DNA from: Azorhizobium sp965227945
Lineage (GTDB): Bacteria > Pseudomonadota > Alphaproteobacteria > Rhizobiales > Xanthobacteraceae
Assembly: GCA_965227945.1 (NCBI GenBank)
Contig: CBDDGQ010000005.1
Coordinates: forward strand, 1,178,001-1,242,000
Reading direction: 5' to 3'
DNA: 64,000 nt
In this document: positions 1 through 8,773 of the stretch, one piece after another
Layout: each line of letters starts with the position of its first letter
Numbering within the stretch: position 1 is the stretch's first letter
Made by a program: the position numbers and the translations under genes
The notes under the pieces: generated by a model
Databases searched by the model: none
The model's input: only the letters and a program-made list of their open reading frames with translations
What the model was told of the DNA's origin: nothing

Positions 1-72
1 GAGCGCGACCCGAGGATGCTCGAGGGTCGGCCCGCTGCCGATCCTCGAGACATCTTTGCGTGTGTCTCGCGG

Positions 73-1374
73 TCAGGGGTAGTTGGGATTGGCCGGGCGG
101 GCCAGCCCCAGATGGTCACGCAGCGTGGTGCCCGTGTAGTCGGTGCGAAACAGGCCGCGCGCCTGCAGGATCGGCACCACCAGATCCACGAAGTCCTCCA
201 GGCCCTGCGGGAAATAGGCCGGCATGACATTGAAGCCGTCGGCCGCCCCGGTCTCGAACCAGTCCTGGAGCGTGTCGGCGATGCTTTCGGCGGAGCCGCA
301 CAGCACCCAATGCCCACGCGCGGCCGCCACCAGATTATAGAGATCGCGCAACGTCATCTGCTCGCGCTTGGCTTTCGCCAGCATCACGCCGGTGAAGGAG
401 TGGTAGGTGTCCGCCTTGGGAAAATCAGGGATCGGGCCGTCCAGATCATAGCCGCTCATGTCCACGCCAAAGCGCTCCGAGAGCATGCCCAGGGCGTTGG
501 TGGCATTGACGAAGCCCATGAGGGCACTGAGCTTGTCCCGCGCCTCCCTGTCGGTACGGCCCACCACGGGCATGACGCCGGGCATCACGCAGACATCGTC
601 CGCCCGGCGGCCCAACGCCGGCAGCCGGTCTTTGAGCGCCGCATAGCCGACGCGGGCTTCGTCAATGTCCTGCACCACCGCAAACACCAGATCGGCGGTG
701 CGTGCGGCGAGTTGCTGGCCGGGCTCGGATCCCCCGGCCTGGGAGATAATGGGATGGCCTTGCGGCGCCCGGCCGATGTTCAGCGGCCCCTTCACCTTGA
801 AGAACGGGCCCTCATGGTCCAGCGGCTTGACCTTCGCGGGGTCGATATAGCGCCCGGTGGCGCGATCGGCGACGATGGCATCGTCCGCCCAGCAATCCCA
901 GAGGCCCTTCACCACCTCCAGGAACTCGCCGGCCATCTCATAGCGACGGGCGTGATCGGGATGGACGGTGCCGAAGTTGGCGGCGGCGGCGGGCGCGGCG
1001 GTGGTCACCGCATTCCAGGCGGCGCGGCCATGGCTGATGTGGTCCAGCGAGGCAAAGGCCCGGGCCACCGTGAACGGATCCGAATAGGTGGTGGAGACCG
1101 TGGCCCCGAGCCCGATGCGCGAGGTGACGGAAGCCACCGCCGCCAGCAGGGTCAGCGGTTCCAGCCGCACCGTGTAGGAGGGATGGGCGGCGGGATCGGC
1201 ATTGAGATTGTCGCCCATGAAGATGAGGTCAAACTTGCCCCGCTCGGCGATGCGAGCGATGGCGCAGACCGCATCGATGTCCTGAAAACTGTCGAACGCG
1301 CCAGGGGTGCGCCAGCCGGCGATATGGCTCCCCGTTCCCAGCAGGAACAGGCCGAGATGCATCTGCCGTGTCAT
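73..1374 (-). CDS. LLM-class flavin-dependent monooxygenase (NtaA/SnaA/DszA type)
   Basis: A 433-residue protein of the bacterial-luciferase-like fold, in the branch that includes nitrilotriacetate and dibenzothiophene-sulfone monooxygenases. These enzymes use FMNH2 from a separate reductase and O2 to oxidise C-N or C-S bonds. The N-terminus MHLGLFLLGTGSHIAGWR and the later FDLIFMGDN and HISHGRAAWNAVT segments are characteristic. The ATG is preceded by the stop of the upstream permease gene with only 2 bp between, so it is the last gene of the leftward ABC-transporter operon and probably acts on the imported compound. No flavin reductase gene is nearby. Substrate is not known. An inverted repeat (11-17 with 41-47) lies just past the stop but has no T-run. 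Confidence 0.9.
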   Translation of the reverse strand: MTRQMHLGLFLLGTGSHIAGWRTPGAFDSFQDIDAVCAIARIAERGKFDLIFMGDNLNADPAAHPSYTVRLEPLTLLAAVASVTSRIGLGATVSTTYSDPFTVARAFASLDHISHGRAAWNAVTTAAPAAAANFGTVHPDHARRYEMAGEFLEVVKGLWDCWADDAIVADRATGRYIDPAKVKPLDHEGPFFKVKGPLNIGRAPQGHPIISQAGGSEPGQQLAARTADLVFAVVQDIDEARVGYAALKDRLPALGRRADDVCVMPGVMPVVGRTDREARDKLSALMGFVNATNALGMLSERFGVDMSGYDLDGPIPDFPKADTYHSFTGVMLAKAKREQMTLRDLYNLVAAARGHWVLCGSAESIADTLQDWFETGAADGFNVMPAYFPQGLEDFVDLVVPILQARGLFRTDYTGTTLRDHLGLARPANPNYP

Positions 1375-1376
1375 GG

Positions 1377-2156
1377 CTATTTCCAGAAGATGATGCGCCG
1401 CTCGGCAAAGCCGATCAGGCCGAAGAAGGCGAGGCTGGCGGCGGAGGCGACGAAGATGGCGCCCCACACCTGCACGAAGTCGATCTGCAGCACCGCCTGA
1501 TAGATCACCCAGCCGAGGCCCCCATAGGCGCCCAGCATTTCGGTGACGATGGCGACGATGATGGAGCGCACGGTGGAGACCCGCAGTCCCGCCGCCATCA
1601 GCGGCAAGGCGGTGGGCAGGCGCAGCCGCCACAGGATGGCGAGCCGCCCGGCGCCAAAGGAGCGCAGCAGGTCCACGGAGCGGCGATCCACCCGATCGAA
1701 GCCGGCCAGGGTGGACAGAAAGACTGTGAAGCTCACCGCCAGCGCCACCATGACGAATTTCGACGGCATGCCGATGCCGAACCACAGCAGGATCAGCGGC
1801 GAATAGGCCACCACCGGCACCGAATTGATGGCGGTGGCCGCCGGCAGCAAGACGCTGCGGGTCAACGGCACCAAAGTGATGACCACCGCCAGCCCGACGC
1901 CGATCAGCGCGCCGATCACATAGCCCACCACCGCTTCGGTGAGGGTGAAGCCGGCAGCGGTGAACAGGATGGCGCGTTTGGCATAGATGCTGGCGAGGAT
2001 GTCGCTCACCGCCGGCAGCGTATAAGCGGGCAGTTGGAAGCCCCGCGCCACGCCTTCCCAGGCCAGAACGAACAGGACGATGCCCAGCACCCCGCGCTGC
2101 AGGGACCGTCCGCTGGCACGGGGCACGGCGGCGATGATATCGGGCGCGGCGCTCAT
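1377..2156 (-). CDS. ABC transporter permease (SsuC/TauC/ThiX type)
   Basis: 259-residue inner-membrane permease of the BPD_transp_1 family with about six membrane segments. The EAA-type loop is visible as LLRSFGAGRLAILWRLRLPTALP about two-thirds along. The start ATG overlaps the stop of the preceding permease gene by 4 bp (ATGA), which decides this start over longer in-frame extensions. It forms a permease pair with the next gene upstream and is served by the ATPase at the head of the operon. Family members carry sulfonates, taurine or pyrimidine/vitamin precursors. The binding protein here points to the NMT1/ThiY group. Confidence 0.9.
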   Translation of the reverse strand: MSAAPDIIAAVPRASGRSLQRGVLGIVLFVLAWEGVARGFQLPAYTLPAVSDILASIYAKRAILFTAAGFTLTEAVVGYVIGALIGVGLAVVITLVPLTRSVLLPAATAINSVPVVAYSPLILLWFGIGMPSKFVMVALAVSFTVFLSTLAGFDRVDRRSVDLLRSFGAGRLAILWRLRLPTALPLMAAGLRVSTVRSIIVAIVTEMLGAYGGLGWVIYQAVLQIDFVQVWGAIFVASAASLAFFGLIGFAERRIIFWK

Positions 2157-2974
2157 TGCTCGGCGCCCCAGAACACGAGAGTCCGCTCGGCAAAGGCCAC
2201 CGCGGCATAGAGGCCGGTGCCCAGCAAGGCAGAGACCAGAAGGGTGGCCCAGATGCTCACCACATTCTCCGTATACATGCCCTGAAGCAGGAGGACGCCA
2301 AGGCCCACCGTGTCGCCGAACCATTCGCCGACAATGGCGCCCACCAGCGCCAGCGACGAGGCGAGCCGCAAGGCCACGAAGATCTGCGGCAAAGCGGTGG
2401 GGAATTGCAGCCGTGTCATCAATTGCCAGGGCGAGGCACCGAACGAGCGCAACAGCGCCTCCTGGCGCGGATCGACGCTCTCGAGGCCGAGCAAGGTGTT
2501 CACCGTCACCGGGAAGAAGGTGAGGTAGAAGGCGATGGCGGCTTTCGCCAGCAGCGTATTGCCGAACCACAGCACCACCAGGGCGCCAAACGCGATCACC
2601 GGAATGGTCTGCGACACGATGAAGATGGGAAACACCAGTTCCCGCAGCGCCCGAGCACGGAAGAACAGCAGGCCCATGCCGATCCCGAACAGGGCGCCGC
2701 TGATGAAACCGATCAGCGTCTCGCTCAGCGTGCGCAGGAAGCCCTGGACGTAGGGCGCCGGCGTCTGGAGCAAGGCGGCGAAGATGGCGGTGGGGCGCGG
2801 CACATAATAGGGCCGAATGGCGAACACGATGACCAGGGCTTCCCAGGCGACGAACACCGCCGCCAGGACAGCGAGCCCGCGCGCGAACCGCACGAGGCGG
2901 CCCGCGGCGAATGCTGCCCAGGGGGAGGGAACACCCGGCCTTGCGGCCGGGTGGACGAGAGGGGCTGCGCTCAC
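2153..2974 (-). CDS. ABC transporter permease (SsuC/TauC/ThiX type)
   Basis: 273-residue permease, homologous in layout to its downstream neighbour, with the EAA-like loop ALLRSFGASPWQLMTRLQFP. The start codon is GTG and overlaps the stop of the binding-protein gene by 4 bp (GTGA), indicating translational coupling. Two consecutive permease genes suggest a heterodimeric channel rather than the homodimer usual for SsuC/TauC systems. The N-terminal ~30 residues are hydrophilic and Pro/Ala-rich before the first membrane segment. Confidence 0.9.
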   Translation of the reverse strand: MSAAPLVHPAARPGVPSPWAAFAAGRLVRFARGLAVLAAVFVAWEALVIVFAIRPYYVPRPTAIFAALLQTPAPYVQGFLRTLSETLIGFISGALFGIGMGLLFFRARALRELVFPIFIVSQTIPVIAFGALVVLWFGNTLLAKAAIAFYLTFFPVTVNTLLGLESVDPRQEALLRSFGASPWQLMTRLQFPTALPQIFVALRLASSLALVGAIVGEWFGDTVGLGVLLLQGMYTENVVSIWATLLVSALLGTGLYAAVAFAERTLVFWGAEQ

Positions 2975-3987
2975 GGCTTGCGATCCGCCAGCGGAATCGC
3001 TTCCAGGAACGAGGTGTTGAAGGTGGCGGCCAGATCCACCGGCTTGGAGATCACCTTGGCGTTGAGGAACAGCTCCTGGGTGACCTTCACCGCGTCCATG
3101 TCGATCCAGAACAAGCCCTGCTCCGGCACCTTGCCGGCCACCATCAGCTTCTTGGCCTCGGCCAGCTGGAACTCCTGGTGGGCCCGATCCAAAGTCGGGG
3201 CGATGGCCATCACCGTGTCCACGGCGCCCTTGGGATCGTTGAAGGCATCCTTCCAGCCCTTGATGGAGGCGCGCATGAATGCCTTCACCAGGTCCGGCTT
3301 CTCCTTGGCGGTAGTCTCGGAGACGATGAGCGTGTCGCGCGGGAAGGTAATGCCGCTGTCTTCGGCCACGAAGGTGCGCAGCTTCTCTTCGCCCATGCGG
3401 GTCTTGATGGTGTAATACTCATTATACCGCGTCGCGGTGATCACATCGACCTGGCCGTCCACGAACGGCGTCACACTCACCTGCTGCGGCTGGATGGTCA
3501 CCAAGGCCGGGTCGATGCCGTTCTTGGCCAGAATGGCATTCAGCACGTGATTGGCGCCGGTGAACCAGGTGGTGACCGTCTTGCCCTTAAAATCCTGGAT
3601 GGTCTTGATCGGCCCGTCGGCGCGGGCGACGAACACGAACGGTGTCATCTGGTGGGCAATGCCGATGCAGACGATGGGCAAATTCTTGTCGCGGGCGGCG
3701 AACACGCTGTCGAGGCCGCCGGACAGGCCGAAGGTATCCGCGCCAGTGGCCACCAGGTTTTCCGCCAGCAGGTTCGGCCCGCCGGGATTGATGGTGAGGT
3801 CGATCCCCTCGTCTTTGTAATAACCCTTCGCCACGGCGACGTAGAAGCCGGCGAACTGGGTCTGCGGCAGCCACTTCAGGCGCAAGGTGGCCTTGGTGAG
3901 ATCGGCGGCGGGGGCCGCAGTCATCGCGCCACCCAGCAGCGCCACGCCCGCTGTCAGGGCGGCAAGCACGTTACGTCTGTTGATCAT
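2971..3987 (-). CDS. ABC transporter substrate-binding protein, NMT1/THI5-like
   Basis: 338-residue periplasmic binding protein. A signal peptide with a twin-Arg-like NRR, hydrophobic core and AAPAAD cleavage region spans residues 1-28. The mature start RLKWLPQTQFAGFYVAVAKG followed by GYYKDEGIDLTINPGG is the signature of the NMT1/THI5 group, which includes ThiY (formylaminopyrimidine) and RibY (riboflavin) binding proteins. That resemblance is the best clue to the ligand: a pyrimidine- or flavin-like N-heterocycle is an inference, not proven. It lies between the aldolase-like gene and two permease genes in one operon. Confidence 0.9.
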   Translation of the reverse strand: MINRRNVLAALTAGVALLGGAMTAAPAADLTKATLRLKWLPQTQFAGFYVAVAKGYYKDEGIDLTINPGGPNLLAENLVATGADTFGLSGGLDSVFAARDKNLPIVCIGIAHQMTPFVFVARADGPIKTIQDFKGKTVTTWFTGANHVLNAILAKNGIDPALVTIQPQQVSVTPFVDGQVDVITATRYNEYYTIKTRMGEEKLRTFVAEDSGITFPRDTLIVSETTAKEKPDLVKAFMRASIKGWKDAFNDPKGAVDTVMAIAPTLDRAHQEFQLAEAKKLMVAGKVPEQGLFWIDMDAVKVTQELFLNAKVISKPVDLAATFNTSFLEAIPLADRKP

Positions 3988-4017
3988 CGGCTCAGTCTCC
4001 GGAACGAAGGATGATTG

Positions 4018-4803
4018 TTATTGGCGATAGGAGGGGTCTTCGCGGTCGAGCTGGCGCATGAGCGCGGGCCATTCGCGCTCGCCGGCAATCAGGATATCGC
4101 CATGCTGCTCCCAGAACTGGCGGGCGGCGCGCTCGTTGACCTCGTGGGGCGGGATCACCAGCTTGACCCCGGAGGCGCAGGCCGCCTGCATGGCCAGCTG
4201 GATCTTCGCCGCCCGCTCGAAATAATAGAGCAGCATGAAGGCTTCGCCCGGCGTGCGGCCGACGGTGAGGATGCCGTGGTTGCGCATCAGCATCACCTTG
4301 TGGGCGCCGAGATCGCGCACCAGCCGTTCCTGCTCGTCGAGGTCGATGGCCACGCCCTCATAATCGTGGAAGGCCTGGCGTTGGTAGAAGCGCATGGCGA
4401 ACTGGCTGAGCGGCAGCAGTCCGTCTTCCTGGCCGGACACCGCGACGCTGGCATCGGAATGGGTGTGCAGCACGCAGGCGGCATCGTGGCTTGTCTTGTG
4501 AATCGCCGCATGGATCACGAACGCCGCCAGATTTACCTCGTAAGGCGTCTCCTGCAATTTGCGGCCCTCGGTGTCGATCTTCACCAATGAGGACGCGGTG
4601 ATCTCGCTGAACAGCAATCCATACGGATTGATCAGGAACTGGTCCTCATGGCCCGGCACGCGGGCGGAGATGTGATTGTAGATCAGATCATCCAGACCGA
4701 GCTTCGCCACCATGCGATAGCAGGCAGCCAGCTTGACCCGGGCCTCCCATTCGGAGGCGTCCATGCCGGCGGGAAGGGTGACGGAAAGAGACTGCGCGGT
4801 CAC
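4018..4803 (-). CDS. class II aldolase/adducin family protein
   Basis: 261-residue protein of the class II aldolase/adducin fold. The zinc-ligand pattern is present: HTHSD near residue 133 and RNHGILTVG near residue 190, with YNHISARVPG near the N-terminus. Members cleave or isomerise phosphorylated sugars or act as decarboxylases/aldolases on 4-hydroxy-2-oxo acids. It sits inside the transporter operon, overlapping the ATPase gene by 4 bp and 30 bp before the binding-protein gene, so it is likely catabolic. The exact substrate cannot be read from sequence. Confidence 0.88.
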   Translation of the reverse strand: MTAQSLSVTLPAGMDASEWEARVKLAACYRMVAKLGLDDLIYNHISARVPGHEDQFLINPYGLLFSEITASSLVKIDTEGRKLQETPYEVNLAAFVIHAAIHKTSHDAACVLHTHSDASVAVSGQEDGLLPLSQFAMRFYQRQAFHDYEGVAIDLDEQERLVRDLGAHKVMLMRNHGILTVGRTPGEAFMLLYYFERAAKIQLAMQAACASGVKLVIPPHEVNERAARQFWEQHGDILIAGEREWPALMRQLDREDPSYRQ

Positions 4804-5687
4804 GGCTGCACCTCGGGCATGGCGTCGGTTTGCGGGGCGGCGGCCCCGGAGGCGAGGAAGGACTTCATGGCCTCTTCCTCGATCGCCTCGAGCACGATGC
4901 GCTTAAGGCGGATGAACTCCGGCGACGTCACCAGCTCGGCAGCGCGCGGTCGGGGCAGATCCACCTTCAACTCCAGCTTCACGCGGCCGGGGCGGGCGGA
5001 CATGACGATCACCCGGTCACCCAGGAACAGCGCCTCATCCACATCATGGGTAATGAACAGGATGGTGCGCTTGTGCTTGCGCCACACCTCCAGCAGCCAG
5101 CGCTGCATCATGGAGCGGGTGAGGGCATCCAGCGCCCCGAACGGCTCGTCCAGCAGCATCAGTTCGCGCTTGAACAGGAAGGTGCGCATCAGCGCCACGC
5201 GCTGGCGCATGCCGCCCGACAGCTGGTGCGGATATTGGTCGCCGAAGCCGGCCAGCCCGAATTCCGGCAGCATGGCGCGGGCCTGGGCGCGAGCCTCCTT
5301 GCGGGGCGTGCCCTCGATTTCCATGGCGAGGATGGCGTTGTCCACCACCGTGCGCCAGGGCAGCAGCAGATCGCGCTGGGGCATGAACGACACCTTGCCC
5401 AGCAGCTCGTGCGCATGGACGCTGCGCCCCAAGAACCGCAGAATGCTGCCGGCGTCCGGCTCCTCCAGTCCGGCCACGATATTGAACAAGGTGCTCTTGC
5501 CACAGCCGCTGGGCCCGACCACCGTGACGAACTCCCCCGGCGCGATGGTCGCATCAAAGCTCTCCACCGCAGTCACGGCCCCGAACCGCTTGGAGAGGCC
5601 CCGCATCTCGAGAAGCGCGGCGTCGGTGGCGCCGGCAGGCAGCAATGCTGCGGCGGCGGCCCCGGGCGCTGCCGAGGGGCGTGCCAT
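4800..5687 (-). CDS. ABC transporter ATP-binding protein (SsuB/TauB/ThiZ type)
   Basis: 295-residue ATPase. Walker A is GPSGCGKST, the signature is LSGGMRQRV and Walker B LMLLDEPFGALD, followed by the H-loop FITHDVDEA. The ATG at 5687 leaves an Ala-rich N-terminal tail of about 25 residues before the conserved LLEMRGLSKRFG. Longer in-frame starts run into the divergent promoter region and were not chosen. It is the first gene of the leftward operon (ATPase, aldolase-like, binding protein, two permeases, monooxygenase). The upstream region carries GntR-type half-sites, so control by the divergent regulator is likely. Confidence 0.9.
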   Translation of the reverse strand: MARPSAAPGAAAAALLPAGATDAALLEMRGLSKRFGAVTAVESFDATIAPGEFVTVVGPSGCGKSTLFNIVAGLEEPDAGSILRFLGRSVHAHELLGKVSFMPQRDLLLPWRTVVDNAILAMEIEGTPRKEARAQARAMLPEFGLAGFGDQYPHQLSGGMRQRVALMRTFLFKRELMLLDEPFGALDALTRSMMQRWLLEVWRKHKRTILFITHDVDEALFLGDRVIVMSARPGRVKLELKVDLPRPRAAELVTSPEFIRLKRIVLEAIEEEAMKSFLASGAAAPQTDAMPEVQP

Positions 5688-5892
5688 GCCGCTGGATCCT
5701 GTGGTCAAACGCGGGTCCTTCCGAACATGTATAATGAGGGTCGGTTTCGGCATGCGCCGGACCGGCAAGTCTCCCACGAGAAAAGCAATGCCCGTGCCAA
5801 GCGGCGGTGTGACGTCGAAGCAGCATGTTCGGGACGGGCAATAACGCTGTGGCGAGGCGGCGCGGGCGTTGGTGCTGGCGGCGCGGCCCATG

Positions 5893-5901
5893 ATTTGCAC
5901 A
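5893..5901 (+). promoter_or_regulatory. candidate GntR half-site ATTTGCACA
   Basis: Matches 8 of 9 bases of the ATTTGCATA half-site found as a perfect inverted repeat at 6705-6729 and singly at 8774. It lies in the divergent region between the ATPase gene and the GntR gene. A related TTTTGTATA lies at 5942-5950. Assignment is by similarity only. Confidence 0.35.
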
Positions 5902-5941
5902 GATCCAGCGCAAGGGGCGGTCCGGATTTCCAGCCGACCCG

Positions 5942-5952
5942 TTTTGTATACT
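5942..5952 (+). promoter_or_regulatory. GTATAC-type operator core overlapping a -10-like TATACT
   Basis: The stretch TTTTGTATACT just upstream of the GntR start contains the GTATAC core common to FCD-subfamily operators and also reads as a -10 hexamer (TATACT, 5947-5952). The overlap suggests autorepression of the regulator. No convincing -35 hexamer was found. Confidence 0.35.
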
Positions 5953-5974
5953 TCAACCCATCAAAGGTACGCGT

Positions 5975-6688
5975 ATGGACATTTTTCGTGCACAAGATGA
6001 GGCAGCGTGCCTCCCTGGTGAGCAGGAGATGCCTGCGCGCGGCGCCGGCATGACCTTGGCGGAGCGTCTGCGCCGCGATCTGGAGGCGGCCATTGCCGCA
6101 GGACGATTGGAGCCTGGCAGCCGGCTGGACGAGCAGGACATCGCCGCCCGCTATGGCGTCTCCCGCACGCCGGTGCGGGAGGCCTTCCGCCTGTTGGCCG
6201 CGAGCCATCTAGTGGAATTGCGGGGCCGTCAAGGGGCCGTTGTGCGGTCCATCGGGGCCCATGCGCTGATCGAGATGTTCCAGGTGATGGCGGAGCTGGA
6301 AGGCTTGTGCGCGCGCCTGGCGGCGCGCCGGGCCAGCCCGGCGCAGCTGGAGAAACTGCGGGTGATTCACGAGAAATTGGAACAGGTTGCGACCCTGCGC
6401 GACACTGACCTGTTCTATGACGTGAACCAGGAGTTCCACGAGGCGGTCTACGAGGCGTCCGCCAACGCCTTCCTCGCGGACCAGACAAGAAAGCTGCGCA
6501 ATCAGGTCGCCGCCTATCGTCGCCGGGTGACCCGCATGCCCACCCGCATCGCCGATACCTTGCGCGAGCATGCGGAGGTGATCGGCGCCGTGGAGGCCCA
6601 TGACGCGGAGCGGGCGCATCGGGCGATGCGGGATCACGTCAACCTGCTCGGGGACAATCTGTTGGACTTCCTCGCCGCCTTCGGATGA
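5975..6688 (+). CDS. GntR family transcriptional regulator (FadR/FCD subfamily)
   Basis: 237-residue regulator. The winged helix occupies about residues 28-95 (LAERLRRDLEAAIAAGRLEPGSRL, then the recognition segment AARYGVSRTPVREAFRLLAA). The C-terminal all-helical FCD ligand domain begins near residue 100, with metal/ligand-binding type residues in DVNQEFHEAVYEAS and later RADHV-like RAMRDHVNLL. FCD regulators respond to carboxylic-acid metabolites and bind short palindromes, commonly around GTATAC. It is divergent from the ABC operon and precedes the SDR-led operon, so it probably controls both. An alternative ATG lies 25 codons inside. Confidence 0.92.
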   Translation: MDIFRAQDEAACLPGEQEMPARGAGMTLAERLRRDLEAAIAAGRLEPGSRLDEQDIAARYGVSRTPVREAFRLLAASHLVELRGRQGAVVRSIGAHALIEMFQVMAELEGLCARLAARRASPAQLEKLRVIHEKLEQVATLRDTDLFYDVNQEFHEAVYEASANAFLADQTRKLRNQVAAYRRRVTRMPTRIADTLREHAEVIGAVEAHDAERAHRAMRDHVNLLGDNLLDFLAAFG

Positions 6689-6704
6689 CCTGCCGATCTC
6701 TTGG

Positions 6705-6729
6705 TATGCAAATTGCAGAGATTTGCATA
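6705..6729. promoter_or_regulatory. perfect inverted repeat operator TATGCAAAT-N7-ATTTGCATA
   Basis: Nine-base arms (6705-6713 and 6721-6729) separated by 7 nt, in the short gap between the GntR gene and the SDR gene, about 28 bp before the SDR start. The same arm occurs at 8774-8782 before the hydrolase gene. Most likely the operator of the neighbouring GntR/FCD protein. Confidence 0.6.
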
Positions 6730-6756
6730 TCGAGCCCAGGCCCTGGAGATAAAGCC

Positions 6757-7536
6757 TTGAAGTTGGACCTCACAGACAAGACCGCCCTCATCACCGGCGC
6801 CTCCAAGGGCATTGGATTGGCCGTGGCGCAGGTGTTTGCGGCGGAGGGGTGTCACTTGCATTTGGCGGCGCGCAATGGCGCGGCGATGGCGGTGGCGAAG
6901 GGGGAACTGGAGGCGGCCTATGGGGTGCGCGTCACGGTCCATGCCCTGGACCTGTCCAGCACCCCCGCCATGGAGCAGCTGGTGCAAGCGGTTGGTCCCG
7001 TTGACATTCTGGTCAACAATGCCGGGGACATCCCCGCCGGCTCGCTGGACGTGGTGGATGATGCCGCCTGGCGGCATGGATTTGACCTGAAGGTGTTCGG
7101 CTATATCACCCTCGCGCGCGCCTTCTATAAGATGATGCGCGGCCGTGACGGCGTCATCGTCAATGTCATCGGCAATTCCGGTGAGAATTGGGATGCCAGT
7201 TATATTGCCGGTTCCACCGGGAATGCGGCGCTGATGTCCTTCACCAAGGCGTTGGGCGGCGCCAGCCTGAACGATGGCGTGCGCGTGGTCGGCGTCAATC
7301 CCGGTCCCGTGGCCACCGACCGCATGCTCAAGATCATGAAGCGCAAGGCCATCGACATGCTCGGCGACGAGGGCCGCTGGGAGGAATTGTTCGACAAATA
7401 TCCCGGCAAGCGCCCCGCCACCTCCGAAGAAGTGGCTGATCTGGTGGCATTTTTGGCCTCGCCGCGGGCCGCCTACATCACCGGCACCAATGTCACCATC
7501 GACGGCGGCATCTCCGCCCGCGGCTCGGTGATCTGA
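6757..7536 (+). CDS. SDR family oxidoreductase with altered catalytic Tyr-Lys motif
   Basis: 259-residue Rossmann-fold protein. The TTG at 6757 is preferred over an upstream ATG because a GGAG sits 9 nt before it and the protein then begins LKLDLTDKTALITGASKGIG. The nucleotide motif TGASKGIG and the NNAG motif are intact. The usual YxxxK catalytic pair is not: the corresponding region reads SYIAGSTGNAALMSFTKALG, with no Lys four residues after Tyr. It may therefore use an unusual mechanism or not be a simple dehydrogenase. First gene of the rightward catabolic operon, directly after a palindromic operator. Confidence 0.88.
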   Translation: MKLDLTDKTALITGASKGIGLAVAQVFAAEGCHLHLAARNGAAMAVAKGELEAAYGVRVTVHALDLSSTPAMEQLVQAVGPVDILVNNAGDIPAGSLDVVDDAAWRHGFDLKVFGYITLARAFYKMMRGRDGVIVNVIGNSGENWDASYIAGSTGNAALMSFTKALGGASLNDGVRVVGVNPGPVATDRMLKIMKRKAIDMLGDEGRWEELFDKYPGKRPATSEEVADLVAFLASPRAAYITGTNVTIDGGISARGSVI

Positions 7537-7636
7537 GCCGCCGACCTTTCGCCCGCCCCGGCCGGTTCGGCTCGGGGCGTCGGTGTCCTTGGCTCGGGCT
7601 GTCATGGGCGGCCCGCCGTTGATCTTGGGGAATACT

Positions 7637-8770
7637 ATGTCCAGCGCACGGCAGCGCAATCGCTATTTCGATGCGCTTTCCACCACGCCCGGCCTGATGT
7701 GGCTGGGGCAAAACACCAATCACATCCCCGCCCACCCCGCCGTCACGGCGGCCATGATCGCCGCCATTGAGGGCGGAGAATTCAACGCCTATGCGCCTCC
7801 GCTGGGGTTCGAAGCGTTGCGGGCGGGCATCGTCGCAGACCTCGGCACCCCCGGTGCGGAAGCGCTGGTGACCGAGGGCGGGGTGTCGGCGCTGGCCATG
7901 GTGTGCCGGGCCTATTGCAAGCCGGGCACCACCTTCGTCACCACCGACCCGACGTGGAAGTGGCCGTGCCTGTTTGCCCGTCAGGCGGGTGCGACGGTCA
8001 TTGAAATCCCCATTTACGACGCCGCGTGCCATTACCGTTTGACCCCGGCAGCCCTCAGGGCCGCCGTGGATGAGCGGACCTCGGTCATCTATCTGGTGGA
8101 CCCCAACAATCCGCTGGGCATCCGGTACACGCAGGACGAAATCGAGGCGTTCGCGGCCATCGCCCGCGATGTGGGCGCTTTGTTAGTCCATGATTGTACA
8201 TACCGCGATTTCGCGGATGGCCATTACCCCGCGCTCCACGCTTCGCCGGAAGGCTCGGTGGTATCCTTATCCTTCTCCAAGTGGCTGGGTCTGGCTGGCC
8301 TGCGCATCGGCGCGCTGGTCGCCTGTCCGGAAATTCTGGATCGCTGCGCCGAGGCGGCCACCAGCGTGCTGGGGGCCAGCGTCATCGCCCAACGGGCGGC
8401 GCAGGCGGGGCTCGCCGTGAAGACCGAATGGATGGGGGAGGTGCGCCGCATCGACCGGGCCAACAAGGCCAAGATCCATCAAGTGGTCAGTGAAATCAAC
8501 GGCTTGGCGCTGCCGATCTATCCCTCCCACGGCAATTTCCTGGTGCTGGAGACGATCGGCGCCGGGATCCGCCCGGAAGCCCTGGTGGAAGCCGCCCGGC
8601 GGGAAAATATGATGATCCGCCAAGGGACTTACCACACGGAGCGGTTCGGAGACCGGTTCGTGAAGGTCAGCACCTCGGTGCCGGAAGCCTGGATCGACAC
8701 CTTCTGCGAGCGCCTGCCGGCCCTGGTGGCCGAGGCTCGCACCTTGAACGATGTCGGTGCGCAATTCTGA
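7637..8770 (+). CDS. PLP-dependent aminotransferase, class I/II
   Basis: 377-residue fold-type I PLP enzyme. Visible landmarks are the cofactor-stacking region EGGVSALAMVCRAY, DPNNPLG (the NPxG loop), VHDCTYRDFADGHY with the Asp that contacts the pyridine nitrogen, and the Schiff-base Lys in LSFSKWLGLAGLRIG. The start ATG at 7637 has TTGGGG 6 nt upstream; an in-frame start further upstream lacks a good site. It follows the SDR gene by 100 bp. The role is probably transamination of a breakdown product; the amino donor or substrate is not evident. Confidence 0.9.
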   Translation: MSSARQRNRYFDALSTTPGLMWLGQNTNHIPAHPAVTAAMIAAIEGGEFNAYAPPLGFEALRAGIVADLGTPGAEALVTEGGVSALAMVCRAYCKPGTTFVTTDPTWKWPCLFARQAGATVIEIPIYDAACHYRLTPAALRAAVDERTSVIYLVDPNNPLGIRYTQDEIEAFAAIARDVGALLVHDCTYRDFADGHYPALHASPEGSVVSLSFSKWLGLAGLRIGALVACPEILDRCAEAATSVLGASVIAQRAAQAGLAVKTEWMGEVRRIDRANKAKIHQVVSEINGLALPIYPSHGNFLVLETIGAGIRPEALVEAARRENMMIRQGTYHTERFGDRFVKVSTSVPEAWIDTFCERLPALVAEARTLNDVGAQF

Positions 8771-8773
8771 TCA

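Noticed and set aside
1..50. Inverted repeat CGAGGAT (11-17) / ATCCTCG (41-47) as a terminator for the leftward catabolic operon
   Set aside because: The spacer is 23 nt, and no T-run follows on the minus strand.
16..1500. Long open frames opposite the monooxygenase, and similar long opposite-strand frames over most genes
   Set aside because: High GC content keeps antisense frames open. Their translations are rich in His, Arg, Gly and Gln and lack domains, and the other strand has a clear family match.
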